DNA of 31,871 bases from CAYJXJ01 sp964374095 (GTDB taxonomy: Bacteria; Elusimicrobiota; Elusimicrobia; UBA1565; UBA9628). The stretch lies in the NCBI GenBank assembly GCA_964374095.1, contig CAYJXJ010000034.1, forward strand, positions 1 to 31,871, given 5' to 3'. Of this stretch, positions 21,101-28,945 are shown in pieces. Below the pieces are notes generated by a model. The model ran no database searches, was not told the origin of the DNA, and saw only the letters and a program-made list of their open reading frames with translations. Within the stretch, counting starts at the first letter, position 1. Each line of letters begins with the position of its first letter. A program made the position numbers and the translations under genes.

Positions 21101-23679
21101 CCCGCGTGCCGTTCGCGGAGTCCACCGCCTTGGTGACGGTCGAGCGCGAGGGCGTCATCGACGTATTCGTGCGCAAGCTCACCCGAAAGAACCCGGTGAT
21201 TCGGATTCCGGTCAAGTCGCGCTACGCCCCCAACGTATTCGTCTCCGTGCTGGCCGTGCGCGGCCGCGTGGGCGGCGAGAAGCCCACCGCCCTGGCCGAT
21301 CTCGGACGTCCCGCGTTCCGGTTGGGAGCCTCGGAAATCCGGGTCGGCTGGCGCGGCCACGAACTCAAGGTCGCGGTGAAGCCCGAGCGCGAGGTGTACC
21401 GCTCCCGGCAGAGGGCGCGCGCCAAGCTCCAGGTTCGCAGCGCCGACGGCTCGGCCCTGCCTCCGGGCGCGGAGGCGGCCGTGGCCGTCGTCGACGAGGG
21501 CCTCCTCGAGCTCGCCCCCAACCGTTCCTGGGAGCTTCTGGATGCGATGATGGGACGGCGCAGCCACGCCGTGCGCTCGGCCACGGCCCAGATGCACGTC
21601 GTGGGGCGCCGGCACTTCGGCTTGAAAGCCCTCCCGCAAGGCGGTGGCGGCGGCAAGAGCCCGACACGCGAACTTTTCGATACCCTGCTGTTCTGGAAGC
21701 CCCGCGTCCCGATAAGACCCGACGGCACCGCGTGGATCGACTTTCCGCTCAACGACTCCCTGACCAGTTTCAGGATCGAAGCCGTGGCCACGGCCGGTCC
21801 CGGCCGCTTCGGCTCCGGCGGGACCTCGATCCGCTCGACCCGCGAGCTTCAGCTCTTCTCCGGCCTTCCTCCCCTGGTGCGCGAGGGGGACCGGTTTCGG
21901 GCGAGGTTCACCCTGCGCAACGCCTCCCAACAGCCCTTGAAGGCCGAGGTACGCGGCCGTGCCACCGGGAGGCCGGAGGCTTTCACGGCGGAGGCCCGCC
22001 TGGCGCCGGGAGAAGCTCAGGAGCTGTCATGGGAGGTCGAAGCTCCGACCGGCGCCGGGGAGATGGTGTACGAGCTTGAGGCTAATGCCCCCGGCGCCTC
22101 CGACGGCATCAAAGTCAAGCAGCGTGTCGTGCCGGCAGTTCCCGTGCGGACCCGGCAGGCGACGCTTCAACAGATAGAGGGCTCGGCGACCATACCGGTC
22201 GCCTCGCCGGCGGGGGCTTTACCGGGACGCGGGGGGGTGCGGATCGCCCTCAAGCCCTCCCTGACGGTCGGGCTTGAAGGGCTGCGAGAGTACATGCGGA
22301 ACTACCCCTTCGGCTGCCTGGAACAGCGGGTGTCCCAGGCCGTCGCCCTGGGCGACGCCTCCCTCTGGAACCGCATCGACGCGGAGCTTCCCTCCTACTT
22401 GGACGCGGAGGGGCTCGCCAAGTACTTTCCGACCATGGAGCAGGGCAGCGAAACCCTCACGTCCTACCTGGTTTCCATCGCCCACGAGGCGGATTGGAAA
22501 CTGCCGGAAGGGCCGCGCGAACGCATGGTGGAGGGGCTCAAGGCCTTCGTCGAAGGCCGGCTCCTGCGCCGCTCGGCCTTCCCGACCGCCGACCTCACCC
22601 TGCGCCAGGTCGCGGCCCTCGAGGCGCTCTCGCGGCATCTCGCAGGCCCCGAGGTCGAGCGCCTCCTCCAGCTCATCCCGGCCGAGCCCCAGCTCTGGCC
22701 CACCTCGGCGGTAATCGACTGGCTCGCCATCAATCAGCGCCTGGACCGGCCCGGGGTCCAGAAGCGGCGGCGCGAGGCCGAGCAGGTGCTGCGGTCGCGC
22801 CTGAATTTCCAGGGGACGGTCATGGGTTTCTCGACCGAGCGGACCGACGGGCTGTGGTGGCTGATGGTCTCCAATGACCTCAACTCGGTGCGCCTGCTGC
22901 TAAGCGTTCTCAAGTCCCCGGAGTGGCGTGAAGACCTCCCCCGCCTGGCGCGCGGGGCGATCGAACGCCAGAATCGCGGGCACTGGGACCTGACCTTAGC
23001 CAACGCGTGGGGACGGCTGGCCGTGGAGAAGTTCGCCGGGGCTTTCGAAAGCCGGCCGGTGGCGGGGGTGACGGGCGCGGCTCTCGGTTCGGGGAAAGCC
23101 CCCTGGGACTGGACCTCTCCCCCGGGCGCCGGCGCCCTGACCCTGCCCTGGCCGGCGCAGCCTTCGGACCTCATCCTCATGCATCAGGGCTCCGGAAAGC
23201 CCTGGGCCGAGATCCGGAGTCTCGCCGCCGTCCCCCTCCGCGAGCCGCTCTCCAGCGGCTACGCCATCAAAAAGTCCTGGACGCCCATCGAGCGAAAAAA
23301 GCCCGACGCCTGGAGCCGGGGAGACGTGGTCCGCGTCACCCTCGAACTCGAGGCCCAGGCCGACCGCACCTGGGTCGTGGTCGCCGACCCGGTCCCGGCG
23401 GGCGCGACGATTCTCGGCCGGGGGCTGGGCCGGGAGTCGACCCAGCTGACATCCGGCGAATCCTCGACCGGCTGGGCCTGGCCGGCCTATGAAGAACGCT
23501 CCTTCGAGGCCTACCGGGCCTACTACGAAACGGCCCCCAAGGGGCGCTGGACGACCGAGTACACCCTGCGCCTCAACAACGAGGGGACCTTTCAGCTGCC
23601 TCCGACCCGCGTCGAGGCGATGTACGCCCCCGAAATGTTCGGGGAAATTCCCAACCCGCCGGTCAGCGTGGCTCCATGA
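18130..23679 (+). CDS. Bacterial alpha-2-macroglobulin with intact thioester motif
   Basis: An 1849-aa periplasmic antiprotease. Proteases cleave its bait region, and the activated thioester then traps them covalently. The signal peptide is AAITLLAFAIAEPAAAA; no lipobox cysteine follows, unlike E. coli YfhM, so it may be soluble. N-terminal macroglobulin-like beta domains are followed by the MG/bait segment (VAVVDEGLLELAPNRSWELL) with a Gly-rich QGGGGGKSP. Next is the A2M signature WIDFPLNDSLTSFRIEAVAT, then the thioester motif GCLEQ at 1395-1399 inside YPFGCLEQRVSQ. The alpha-helical thioester domain (about 1340-1640) and C-terminal receptor-like domain are complete. The length is typical. 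The stop lies 10 nt before pbpC, reproducing the yfhM-pbpC pairing of many Gram-negatives. Confidence 0.95.
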   Translation: MIAAITLLAFAIAEPAAAAPRVEAFWPQGYVKRARQAGARFSEAMLPFGDLRGREDPFRVSCPVPGTGRWADPKNWVYDFERELPAGLRCRFEPKEGGGAFEFHTGGPAVLESEPGTWRYGGIEEEQIFALRVDAQPDPESVRNHVYFRVAGLLDRIGVRFIEGEARRQIIKAAGSEWEAAASTQVVVLAAKRSFPASGRVDLVWGKGAAAVSGIARDQDQVLTYKIRAPFTAELTCERANADAGCIPFLPIRLRFSAPVSPKDLARVEMRGPGGAGWKPATGKDDDADVNTAEFSGPFPPLAGLTIHLPADMADDSGRRLENAAKFPLPIKTDDYPPLAKFGASFGILELKTGGVLPVTLRNIESAVKTRRLKVEPAAPEGMPGLASRLMGRAMRLPPAKAPDVLTWLARANRSSSDWKQSIFAGTPASPKEFELPKPNGAKAFEVVGIPLSAPGFYVLEVESAILGQALYAEPTPMHVPTAALVTNLAAHLKWGREGSLVWVTRLDTGAPAAGARVAAQNCKGELLWEGTTDAVGVARAVLPRRDDLPLCSYAESYGLARLMVTAAAGDDMTFTLDTWDDGIEPYRFDLPTSWEDESPIEITTVFDRTLLRAGETVHMKHVARRQDIGGFSYPAPGVLPGGLVITHYGSDQSYKLPLVWDKTGIAESRWEIPREAGLGTYLLNISTGGPSYHSGRFQVEEFRVPLTRAVITPPADPLVAASTAALGLSARYLAGGPLEGLPVKLRTRLQPRGAPDFPLFEGFVFANGPVETGRGARTMPTDGTLRRTERVLDKNGTDRVEVQLPLRQTPLDLHAELEYSDPNGEVQTVSARVPVWPASRLVGLKADDWASSGQTVKIKAAVADLSGRAAAGVPVTVALYQRKTISHRKRLVGGFYSYDHSETTVSLSTGCSGITDERGLLRCEIACSETGNILIEARAADARGRETAAKSEVWVYGKGEWWYSVSDSDRMDLLPERKRYEPGETALFQARVPFAESTALVTVEREGVIDVFVRKLTRKNPVIRIPVKSRYAPNVFVSVLAVRGRVGGEKPTALADLGRPAFRLGASEIRVGWRGHELKVAVKPEREVYRSRQRARAKLQVRSADGSALPPGAEAAVAVVDEGLLELAPNRSWELLDAMMGRRSHAVRSATAQMHVVGRRHFGLKALPQGGGGGKSPTRELFDTLLFWKPRVPIRPDGTAWIDFPLNDSLTSFRIEAVATAGPGRFGSGGTSIRSTRELQLFSGLPPLVREGDRFRARFTLRNASQQPLKAEVRGRATGRPEAFTAEARLAPGEAQELSWEVEAPTGAGEMVYELEANAPGASDGIKVKQRVVPAVPVRTRQATLQQIEGSATIPVASPAGALPGRGGVRIALKPSLTVGLEGLREYMRNYPFGCLEQRVSQAVALGDASLWNRIDAELPSYLDAEGLAKYFPTMEQGSETLTSYLVSIAHEADWKLPEGPRERMVEGLKAFVEGRLLRRSAFPTADLTLRQVAALEALSRHLAGPEVERLLQLIPAEPQLWPTSAVIDWLAINQRLDRPGVQKRRREAEQVLRSRLNFQGTVMGFSTERTDGLWWLMVSNDLNSVRLLLSVLKSPEWREDLPRLARGAIERQNRGHWDLTLANAWGRLAVEKFAGAFESRPVAGVTGAALGSGKAPWDWTSPPGAGALTLPWPAQPSDLILMHQGSGKPWAEIRSLAAVPLREPLSSGYAIKKSWTPIERKKPDAWSRGDVVRVTLELEAQADRTWVVVADPVPAGATILGRGLGRESTQLTSGESSTGWAWPAYEERSFEAYRAYYETAPKGRWTTEYTLRLNNEGTFQLPPTRVEAMYAPEMFGEIPNPPVSVAP
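20526..20578. repeat. 16-bp perfect inverted repeat inside the alpha-2-macroglobulin gene
   Basis: CCGCGTGGAGGTCCAG (20526-20541) and CTGGACCTCCACGCGG (20563-20578) form a perfect 16-bp stem with a 21-nt loop in the mRNA. It encodes DRVEVQ and LDLHAE around a PLRQTP turn. A stem this long in coding sequence is unusual and could slow ribosomes or polymerase. Confidence 0.6.
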
Positions 23680-23689
23680 CCGAAGGAAC

Positions 23690-25795
23690 ATGATCGGGCC
23701 GCTGTTGGCCATGGCGATTCCCGCCGCGGCCTGGACCCCTCCGGCGTTTTCCGCCGTGCGCGCCGCGCACCATAGCAGCGAGTCCGTCCTGCTCGACCGC
23801 CGCGGGCGCGTCCTCCACGAACTGCGCGTCGATCCGGACGGCCGGAGGTTGGACTGGATCGCCCTCGGGCGGGTCTCTCCGTTGGCGGTGTCGGCCGTCA
23901 TCCTGGCCGAGGATCGCCGCTTCTTCAGCCATCCGGGCGTCGATCCCCTCTCCGCCGCGGCCTCGGCGCTTTCGGCGGCCGCCGGCCGGGAGCCGCGGGG
24001 AGCCAGCACCCTCACCATGCAGGTGGCGGCCTTCTTGGACCCCGGCCTGCGGCCCGGGCGCCTGCGCCGCTCCCCGGGCCAGAAGCTGCGGCAAGCGGCG
24101 GCGGCGATTCGCCTCGAGCGGCGCTGGAGCAAGCGGGAAATACTCGAAGCCTACCTCAACCTCGCCGGCTTCCGGGGGGAACTCCGCGGCATCTCGGCCG
24201 CGTCGCAGGGGCTCTTCGGCAAGGAGCCCCATGGCCTTGACGCCGCCGAAAGCGCGGTTCTGGCCGCGCTCTTGCGGGCCCCGCAGGCCGCGGCCGACGC
24301 GCTCGCGCGGCGCGCGATCCGCCTCAACGCAAACCTGGGAAACCCAGCCGATGAGAAGGCCGTAAGGTCGGCCTGCCTCCGGGCCGCGGCCCCTCACCGT
24401 CTGCGTCCGGCCGCGGCGCTGGCTCCCCACGCGGCGCGGCGCATGCTCGGCCCGGGACTGCCCCGTACCGCGGCGTCCACGCTCGACGCCGGTCTGCAAT
24501 CCTTCGCCGCTCAGGCCCTGCGCCAACGCCTCCTCGCCCTCGGCGGCCGCAACGTCCGCGACGGCGCCTTGCTCGTCGTCGACAACCGGACCGGCGAGGC
24601 GCTCGCTTACGTCGGACATGCCGGGGGCGCCCCCGAGGCCTCGCCGCTTTGCGCCGACGCCGTCGAGGCGGCCAAAGGAGGCTGCGGCCCCGCCGCCGCC
24701 TGGCGCGTCGATGGGATCCGGGCCCGCCGCCAAGCCGGCTCGACGCTCAAGCCGTTCCTCTATGCCCTGGCTTTAGACCGCCGCCTGATCACGCCGGCAT
24801 CGCTCTTGGATGACTCTCCGATTGAGATCGACGTGGGCCGGGGCCTCTTCGCCCCGGAAAACTACGACCACTCCTTCCGCGGGCCGGTGTCGGCGCGAAC
24901 GGCATTGGCGGCTTCGATCAATGTCCCCGCGGTACGCCTCTTAGGGCTTGTGGGGGAGGAAGCGTTCCGGGACAGTCTTTCGGAACTCGGCTTCGGGGAA
25001 CTCCGCGAAGGCAGGCACTACGGACCCTCACTCGCCCTCGGGACGCCGGACGTCACGCTCTGGGAGCTGGTCGGGGCCTACCGCGCCGTCGCCAACCAGG
25101 GCCTTTGGGGCGGCCTTCGCCTGACTCCCCGGCCCAACGGGCGCGCCCGCCGCGTCCTCTCCCCTCAAGCCGCCTACCTGCTGGCCGACATCCTTTCCGA
25201 CCGGGAGGCCCGCAGTTCGACCTTCGGTCTGGAAAGCGTGCTCGCCACCCGGTTCTGGACCGCGGTTAAGACCGGCACCAGCAAGGATATGCGCGACAAC
25301 TGGTGCGTGGGATTCTCGGCGCGCTACACGGCGGGGGTGTGGGTCGGCAACCACTCCGGAGCTCCCATGTGGAGCGTGAGCGGGGTCGAGGGAGCGGCCC
25401 CCGCCTGGGCCGACGTCATGGCCTACCTGCACCGCGGGGTCGCGAGCCGGGCGCCGCGTCCGCCCGAGGGGCTCGTCCGCCGCGCCGGGGAATGGTTCCT
25501 CGCGGGCACCGAACCCGCGGGAGAGCGTCAGGAGGCGGCGGCTCCCCGCCCGCGCATCCTATCACCCGCCGACGGCGCGGTCCTGGCCATCGACCCCGAT
25601 ATCCCGGCCGAGGCGCAGGCCTTGGCCCCCGAGGCCGAGCCGCGCGACCCCGGGCTCTCCTGGCGCATCGACGGCGAGCCCGCCGGCTCGGCCGAAACGC
25701 CCGCCCTGTGGCGCCTTCGGCCGGGAGACCATGACATGACCCTCACCGACGCCCAAGGACAAATCCTCGACGCGGCGCGCTTCCAGGTGCGCTAG
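23690..25795 (+). CDS. pbpC: Penicillin-binding protein 1C, bifunctional transglycosylase/transpeptidase
   Basis: A 701-aa class A PBP. The start is ATG 23690 behind GAAGGA; the frame extends further upstream inside the previous gene. A hydrophobic N-terminus (IGPLLAMAIPAAAW) serves as membrane anchor or signal. The GT51 domain has AEDRRFFSHPGVD with catalytic E74, GASTLTMQVA and SKREILEAYLNLAGF. The transpeptidase domain has S351-T-L-K354 in QAGSTLKPF, S409-I-N411 and K527-T-G529. A BiPBP_C-like beta domain (about 610-701) ends the protein, which marks the PBP1C subfamily. With the macroglobulin it is thought to repair breached peptidoglycan while proteases are trapped. Confidence 0.94.
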   Translation: MIGPLLAMAIPAAAWTPPAFSAVRAAHHSSESVLLDRRGRVLHELRVDPDGRRLDWIALGRVSPLAVSAVILAEDRRFFSHPGVDPLSAAASALSAAAGREPRGASTLTMQVAAFLDPGLRPGRLRRSPGQKLRQAAAAIRLERRWSKREILEAYLNLAGFRGELRGISAASQGLFGKEPHGLDAAESAVLAALLRAPQAAADALARRAIRLNANLGNPADEKAVRSACLRAAAPHRLRPAAALAPHAARRMLGPGLPRTAASTLDAGLQSFAAQALRQRLLALGGRNVRDGALLVVDNRTGEALAYVGHAGGAPEASPLCADAVEAAKGGCGPAAAWRVDGIRARRQAGSTLKPFLYALALDRRLITPASLLDDSPIEIDVGRGLFAPENYDHSFRGPVSARTALAASINVPAVRLLGLVGEEAFRDSLSELGFGELREGRHYGPSLALGTPDVTLWELVGAYRAVANQGLWGGLRLTPRPNGRARRVLSPQAAYLLADILSDREARSSTFGLESVLATRFWTAVKTGTSKDMRDNWCVGFSARYTAGVWVGNHSGAPMWSVSGVEGAAPAWADVMAYLHRGVASRAPRPPEGLVRRAGEWFLAGTEPAGERQEAAAPRPRILSPADGAVLAIDPDIPAEAQALAPEAEPRDPGLSWRIDGEPAGSAETPALWRLRPGDHDMTLTDAQGQILDAARFQVR

Positions 25796-25818
25796 GCGGG
25801 AATTCTCAATTTTCCCGC
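25796..25818. terminator. Weak hairpin between convergent pbpC and TPR gene
   Basis: GCGGGAA (25796-25802) and TTCCCGC (25812-25818) form a 7-bp stem with a 9-nt AT-rich loop directly after the pbpC stop. There is no T-run on either strand after the stem, so it is at best a weak bidirectional terminator. Confidence 0.3.
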
Positions 25819-25843
25819 ACCCGCTTCGACATGGCGCTCTCGG

Positions 25844-27619
25844 TCATCGCCGCATCCAACTGCGATTGACGTATGAGTCGGGCCGCCGGCAGCCGCGGGC
25901 CGCGCCCAGGACGCGCTTGAGCGCGGCGGCCATGGCGGCGGCCGAGTTCCCGCCCCCGCGCCTGACTTGGTCCAGGATCTGCGGCTCGATGCGGGAAAAA
26001 TCCTCTCTCAGCCCGCCGGCGTCCTTCAAGGCCCATCGGACCAAGGCCCGGTTGATCAAGTTCCAGGTCCACCGCCCGTCTCGTCCCTGGTTGATCCGAT
26101 CGCGCCAGGACGGGGCGTCGCCGAGGTAGGCGTTGAGAGGCTCAAGGTTCAAATCCCTCAGGGCGGCCTCATGCTCTCCCAAAACGCGATAGATCTCGCC
26201 TCGCCAGGCGAGAGCCTCCAGATCCCGAGGGTAGACCCTAAGGCCGGACTCCAGGTCCTGGAGAGCCTCTGCGTGCCTCCCCAGCTTGTATTTGGCCGCC
26301 CCGCGCCAGCAAAAGGCGTAGGGCGCGTCCAACGCGACCGCTCGGTCGAGCACCCGGAGGGCCCCGGAATAGTCGCCGGCCCAGAGGCGGGCCTCGCCTT
26401 CCCAAGCCAGGGCATCGCCCGGGGAGCGCCCGGCCGCCCGAAACGCCGAGCCGAAACTCCTCCAGGCCTGCCTGCGGCGGCCCAGGCAAAGGTTCGCCTC
26501 TCCGGCATAGGCGTGCGCCCTCCAGTTTTCGGGGGCGGGGACGCCCTCGAAGGCGACCTTCGCGGCCTGGAGCGTTCCCGGAAAATCCGAATCCACCAGG
26601 CGCCGCCGGCAGAGCTCGAGCCAAATCCAACCGTACCGCTTCGGAGAATAACGCGCCGCTTCCTCGAAATACCAGCGGCCACTCCTGCCCTCCGCTTCGC
26701 ATCTGCTCAAAATGGTCCCGAGGTAATAGTGCGCCCACGGAGAAGCCGGCCGACCCGAGACGATCCGCCGCAGGACGGCGATGTCCTGTTTGAAAATGAC
26801 CGCCGCATCCCTGAAATAGGGAGCGACGTTTCCCCAAGGACAGATGAGCACGGCGAAGGCCTCGGGGTTAAGCCCCGCCTCAAGGATGCGTTCTCCCTCC
26901 CGAAACGCCTCCGGATACCGTTTGAGTCCGACAAGAATCTTGAAACGCTCCAGGCGCTCCGCCGAGGATCGGGGCCTCTTGAGCTTACCCAGCGCTTCCC
27001 GCCACAGACGCCGGGCCGAGCCGGCCTCCGAGCGCTGAAGATGAACCTCGGCCGATCTCAAGACGAGCTGCAGGTGGTCCACGCGTTCATGGCGGCGGAC
27101 GGCCGGCCCTTCGGCCCCGACGGGGGTCAGTTTATACCTCCCATACGCCGTACGCAGTTCGCGCGCTTGCGGCGCGCGGCCCCGCGCCTCGTAATGCCGG
27201 GCCAGCTCATCAAAGAGACGTCCGGCGCCGCGGCAGAGCTCGTAGGGCCGGGGGTCGACTTGAAACATCCACCGGCAAAGCCTCAAGGCTTGAGCGGGCT
27301 TATCGGCGCCGAGCGCGGCGCCGGCTTGTTCGGAGAGCCTTGCGATGATCCTTGCCTTCTCCACGTCCGCGGCGCCCTCCGGGGACGGACTGATCCCCGC
27401 AAGCCTGACGCAAAGGCGGATAGCCGCTCGGACGCGGCCCGCCTTCATCTCGGTCTCGATCCGTTCGCGATAGAGGACGCCTATCCTCGTCACGGCTTCC
27501 CGCCGGTCCGGCTCTCCGACGGCGTCCATTTCAGCCGTCAGCAGCAGGCAACGCAGGGCCGCGTCGGTCCTCCCGGCGGCCCGGTGGCGCTGCGCGGAGC
27601 GATTGAGCGTCGCGATCAC
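25844..27619 (-). CDS. TPR protein, C-terminal intact segment (591 aa)
   Basis: This is the longest open segment of the broken gene and what a gene caller would report. It is built of tetratricopeptide-like helical pairs, for example SGRPASPWAHYYLGTILSRC, EGRSGRWYFEEAARYSPKRY, GDYSGALRVLDRAVALDAPY and HAEALQDLESGLRVYPRDLE. The segment AVILEDAL-type repeats end near residue 520 and a C-terminal region ends SYVNRSWMRR. The frame is open a further 14 or so codons upstream of the ATG at 27619 to the G-run, supporting the view that this is an internal start. It is probably a scaffold for protein interactions; the partner is unknown. Confidence 0.6.
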   Translation of the reverse strand: MIATLNRSAQRHRAAGRTDAALRCLLLTAEMDAVGEPDRREAVTRIGVLYRERIETEMKAGRVRAAIRLCVRLAGISPSPEGAADVEKARIIARLSEQAGAALGADKPAQALRLCRWMFQVDPRPYELCRGAGRLFDELARHYEARGRAPQARELRTAYGRYKLTPVGAEGPAVRRHERVDHLQLVLRSAEVHLQRSEAGSARRLWREALGKLKRPRSSAERLERFKILVGLKRYPEAFREGERILEAGLNPEAFAVLICPWGNVAPYFRDAAVIFKQDIAVLRRIVSGRPASPWAHYYLGTILSRCEAEGRSGRWYFEEAARYSPKRYGWIWLELCRRRLVDSDFPGTLQAAKVAFEGVPAPENWRAHAYAGEANLCLGRRRQAWRSFGSAFRAAGRSPGDALAWEGEARLWAGDYSGALRVLDRAVALDAPYAFCWRGAAKYKLGRHAEALQDLESGLRVYPRDLEALAWRGEIYRVLGEHEAALRDLNLEPLNAYLGDAPSWRDRINQGRDGRWTWNLINRALVRWALKDAGGLREDFSRIEPQILDQVRRGGGNSAAAMAAALKRVLGAARGCRRPDSYVNRSWMRR

Positions 27620-28217
27620 GCGGGAGACGGCCTCGGCGTCGGAGGGCGGCGCCCCCCCCCGCGGAGTTCAAGCGCCTCTTGGCCTGGGCCCAGCGTCCCG
27701 CCAGAAGAGAGTCCTCCGCGCGGCGCAGGCAGACCTCCCGAAAATGAATTCCCGCTTCGCCTCCAAACCCCTCCCTCCGGGCCAAGCGCCCCCAAAACCC
27801 GGCGGCGCGAGCCCATTGTCCCTCCTTCTCGCAGTTCAGGGCTCTCAGGCGCCAAAGCTTGGAAAGCTCCTCTTGGGCCTCTCCGCTTTCCGGGGAGAAC
27901 CGGAGCGCGCCCAGCACGAGGCGCTGCGCCGCGGCGAGCCGGCCGGAGTTGCGCGCCAGAAGAGACCACGAAAGAAGCAGGCCCCCCAGGGAGGACTTGG
28001 CATCCAGCGCCGGACAAAGGGCGCCGATCTCATTGAGGAACGCCGAGACCTGGCTGGGTCGTCCTCCCGCGGCGCGGCGGGCGGCCTTCATGACGAGCAA
28101 CTCGCAGAGCTGCTCGCGCAGTTTCGCGCTCTCCGGGGCGGCTCGCAGCCCGGCGCGGCAGCAGGCCTCAAGCCGCGCCCAACGCCCGGCCTGGCGCAGA
28201 GCGCCCGCGAGGGTCAA
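27531..28217 (-). CDS. TPR protein, middle segment in a different frame
   Basis: From TTG 28217 this frame reads GALRQAGRWARLEACCRAGL, then LNEIGALCPALDAKSSLGG and ARRAEDSLLAGRWAQAKRRL-like TPR sequence. After the G9 run near 27655 it becomes an Arg/Gly-rich nonsense tail. Only about 28343-27660 is genuine coding sequence. The upstream codons continue in frame to QVLLADCLGRLGRNREAARA, so TTG is not the true start. Confidence 0.4.
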   Translation of the reverse strand: MTLAGALRQAGRWARLEACCRAGLRAAPESAKLREQLCELLVMKAARRAAGGRPSQVSAFLNEIGALCPALDAKSSLGGLLLSWSLLARNSGRLAAAQRLVLGALRFSPESGEAQEELSKLWRLRALNCEKEGQWARAAGFWGRLARREGFGGEAGIHFREVCLRRAEDSLLAGRWAQAKRRLNSAGGGAALRRRGRLPRDRDAQSLRAAPPGRREDRRGPALPAADG

Positions 28218-28456
28218 ATGACCGAGAAGAAAATCGGGGTGGGTTCGGACCAGCCGCTCAAGAGCCCGCGCCGCTTCTCGGTTGCGCCCGAGCCTTCCCA
28301 GGCAGTCGGCCAGCAGGACCTGCCCATCCGCGCTCCTATCCCCTAACCGCGCCGCGCCGCGCCGCGCAGGGACCCCAGCGCCGCGGCGTAGCGCCCTTGA
28401 CGGTGCAGGGCGATCCCCTTCCCCAAGAGTCCGCGCGCCTCGGGGCCGACGACTTG

Positions 28457-28465
28457 TGCTATACT
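28457..28465 (+). promoter_or_regulatory. Extended -10 promoter of the antitoxin-like gene
   Basis: TGC-TATACT is an extended -10 box (TGn plus 5 of 6 to TATAAT) that ends 13 nt before ATG 28479. No good -35 is seen at 17 bp. It lies inside the coding start of the divergent TPR gene, so the two genes would interfere with each other. Confidence 0.4.
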
Positions 28466-28478
28466 CTCCTCGGTCATC

Positions 28479-28868
28479 ATGGGCTCAAAGCTGGCCGCGC
28501 GCAGCGCGAGGTCCCTGGCGGTTCGACCCGCCGTCGACGCGGGAAGCATCGACGCGGCCGTCTCCCATCTCAAGCTGATCGGATTCACGAGCCTCGAGAT
28601 CCGCGGCATCCTCGGAGTCAGGACCCTTCCCTCCCGAGCCGGCGCCGGAGCCATGGGGGGGACCACCCCCAACCCCCGGCTTGCCGAGATCGCCGCGATC
28701 ATCTCGCTGGCGCGCCAGATCATGGGTGAGAAATCCCTGGCGTGGTTTCTCAATCCCGAGCCGCGGCTGGGGAACGTCCTTCCCGCGACTCTTCTCCGGG
28801 ACCCTCAAAACGGCCCGAACCTGGTTAAACAAGTTCTCTATAACTCCCTTCGGGGAACCATCCTCTGA
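28479..28868 (+). CDS. MbcA/ParS/Xre-type antitoxin-like protein (DUF2384-like)
   Basis: A 129-aa protein. The N-terminal half has a helix-turn-helix-like AVSHLKLIGFTSLEIRGILGVRTLP (27-51). The C-terminal half matches the toxin-binding domain of Xre-MbcA-ParS antitoxins: IISLARQIMGEKSLAWFLNP, then EPRLGNVLPATLLRDPQNG and a final VKQVLYNSLRGTIL. Such antitoxins normally sit next to a RES-domain toxin that degrades NAD+. None is adjacent: the next plus-strand gene encodes an exported Cys-rich protein and the divergent gene a TPR protein. It may be an orphan antitoxin or a repressor of the region. The start is the ATG 7 nt after the predicted transcription start, with no SD. Confidence 0.6.
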   Translation: MGSKLAARSARSLAVRPAVDAGSIDAAVSHLKLIGFTSLEIRGILGVRTLPSRAGAGAMGGTTPNPRLAEIAAIISLARQIMGEKSLAWFLNPEPRLGNVLPATLLRDPQNGPNLVKQVLYNSLRGTIL

Positions 28869-28945
28869 CTCGCTCCATTAAACAACCTCGCGCCAAGGGA
28901 GTCAATAAGCGGCGCGACGCGGGCTGTCGCCGGCCATTTGCTATC

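Larger units (their letters stand above)
25844..28480 (-). pseudogene. Large TPR protein gene broken by two +1 frameshifts
   Basis: Three minus-strand frames join into one TPR protein of about 875 aa. Segment 1 starts at ATG 28480 (or 28477), reads MTEESIAQVVGPEARGLLGK and continues through GRYAAALGSLRGAARRG to a stop near 28343. Removing one base in the CGCGGCGCGG repeat around 28345-28375 continues into LGDRSADGQVLLADCLGRLG and so to segment 2. Segment 2 runs to a G9 run (plus strand C 27652-27660). Removing one base there joins it to segment 3, APPSDAEAVSRVIATLNRS onward. Both lesions are +1 in repetitive GC sequence, so assembly error, phase variation or real decay are all possible. There is no signal peptide. 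The start codon overlaps that of the divergent gene at 28479. Confidence 0.7.

Noticed and set aside
25796..25818. Strong rho-independent terminator after pbpC
   Set aside because: The 7-bp stem has no T-run on either side, so it was listed only as a weak hairpin.
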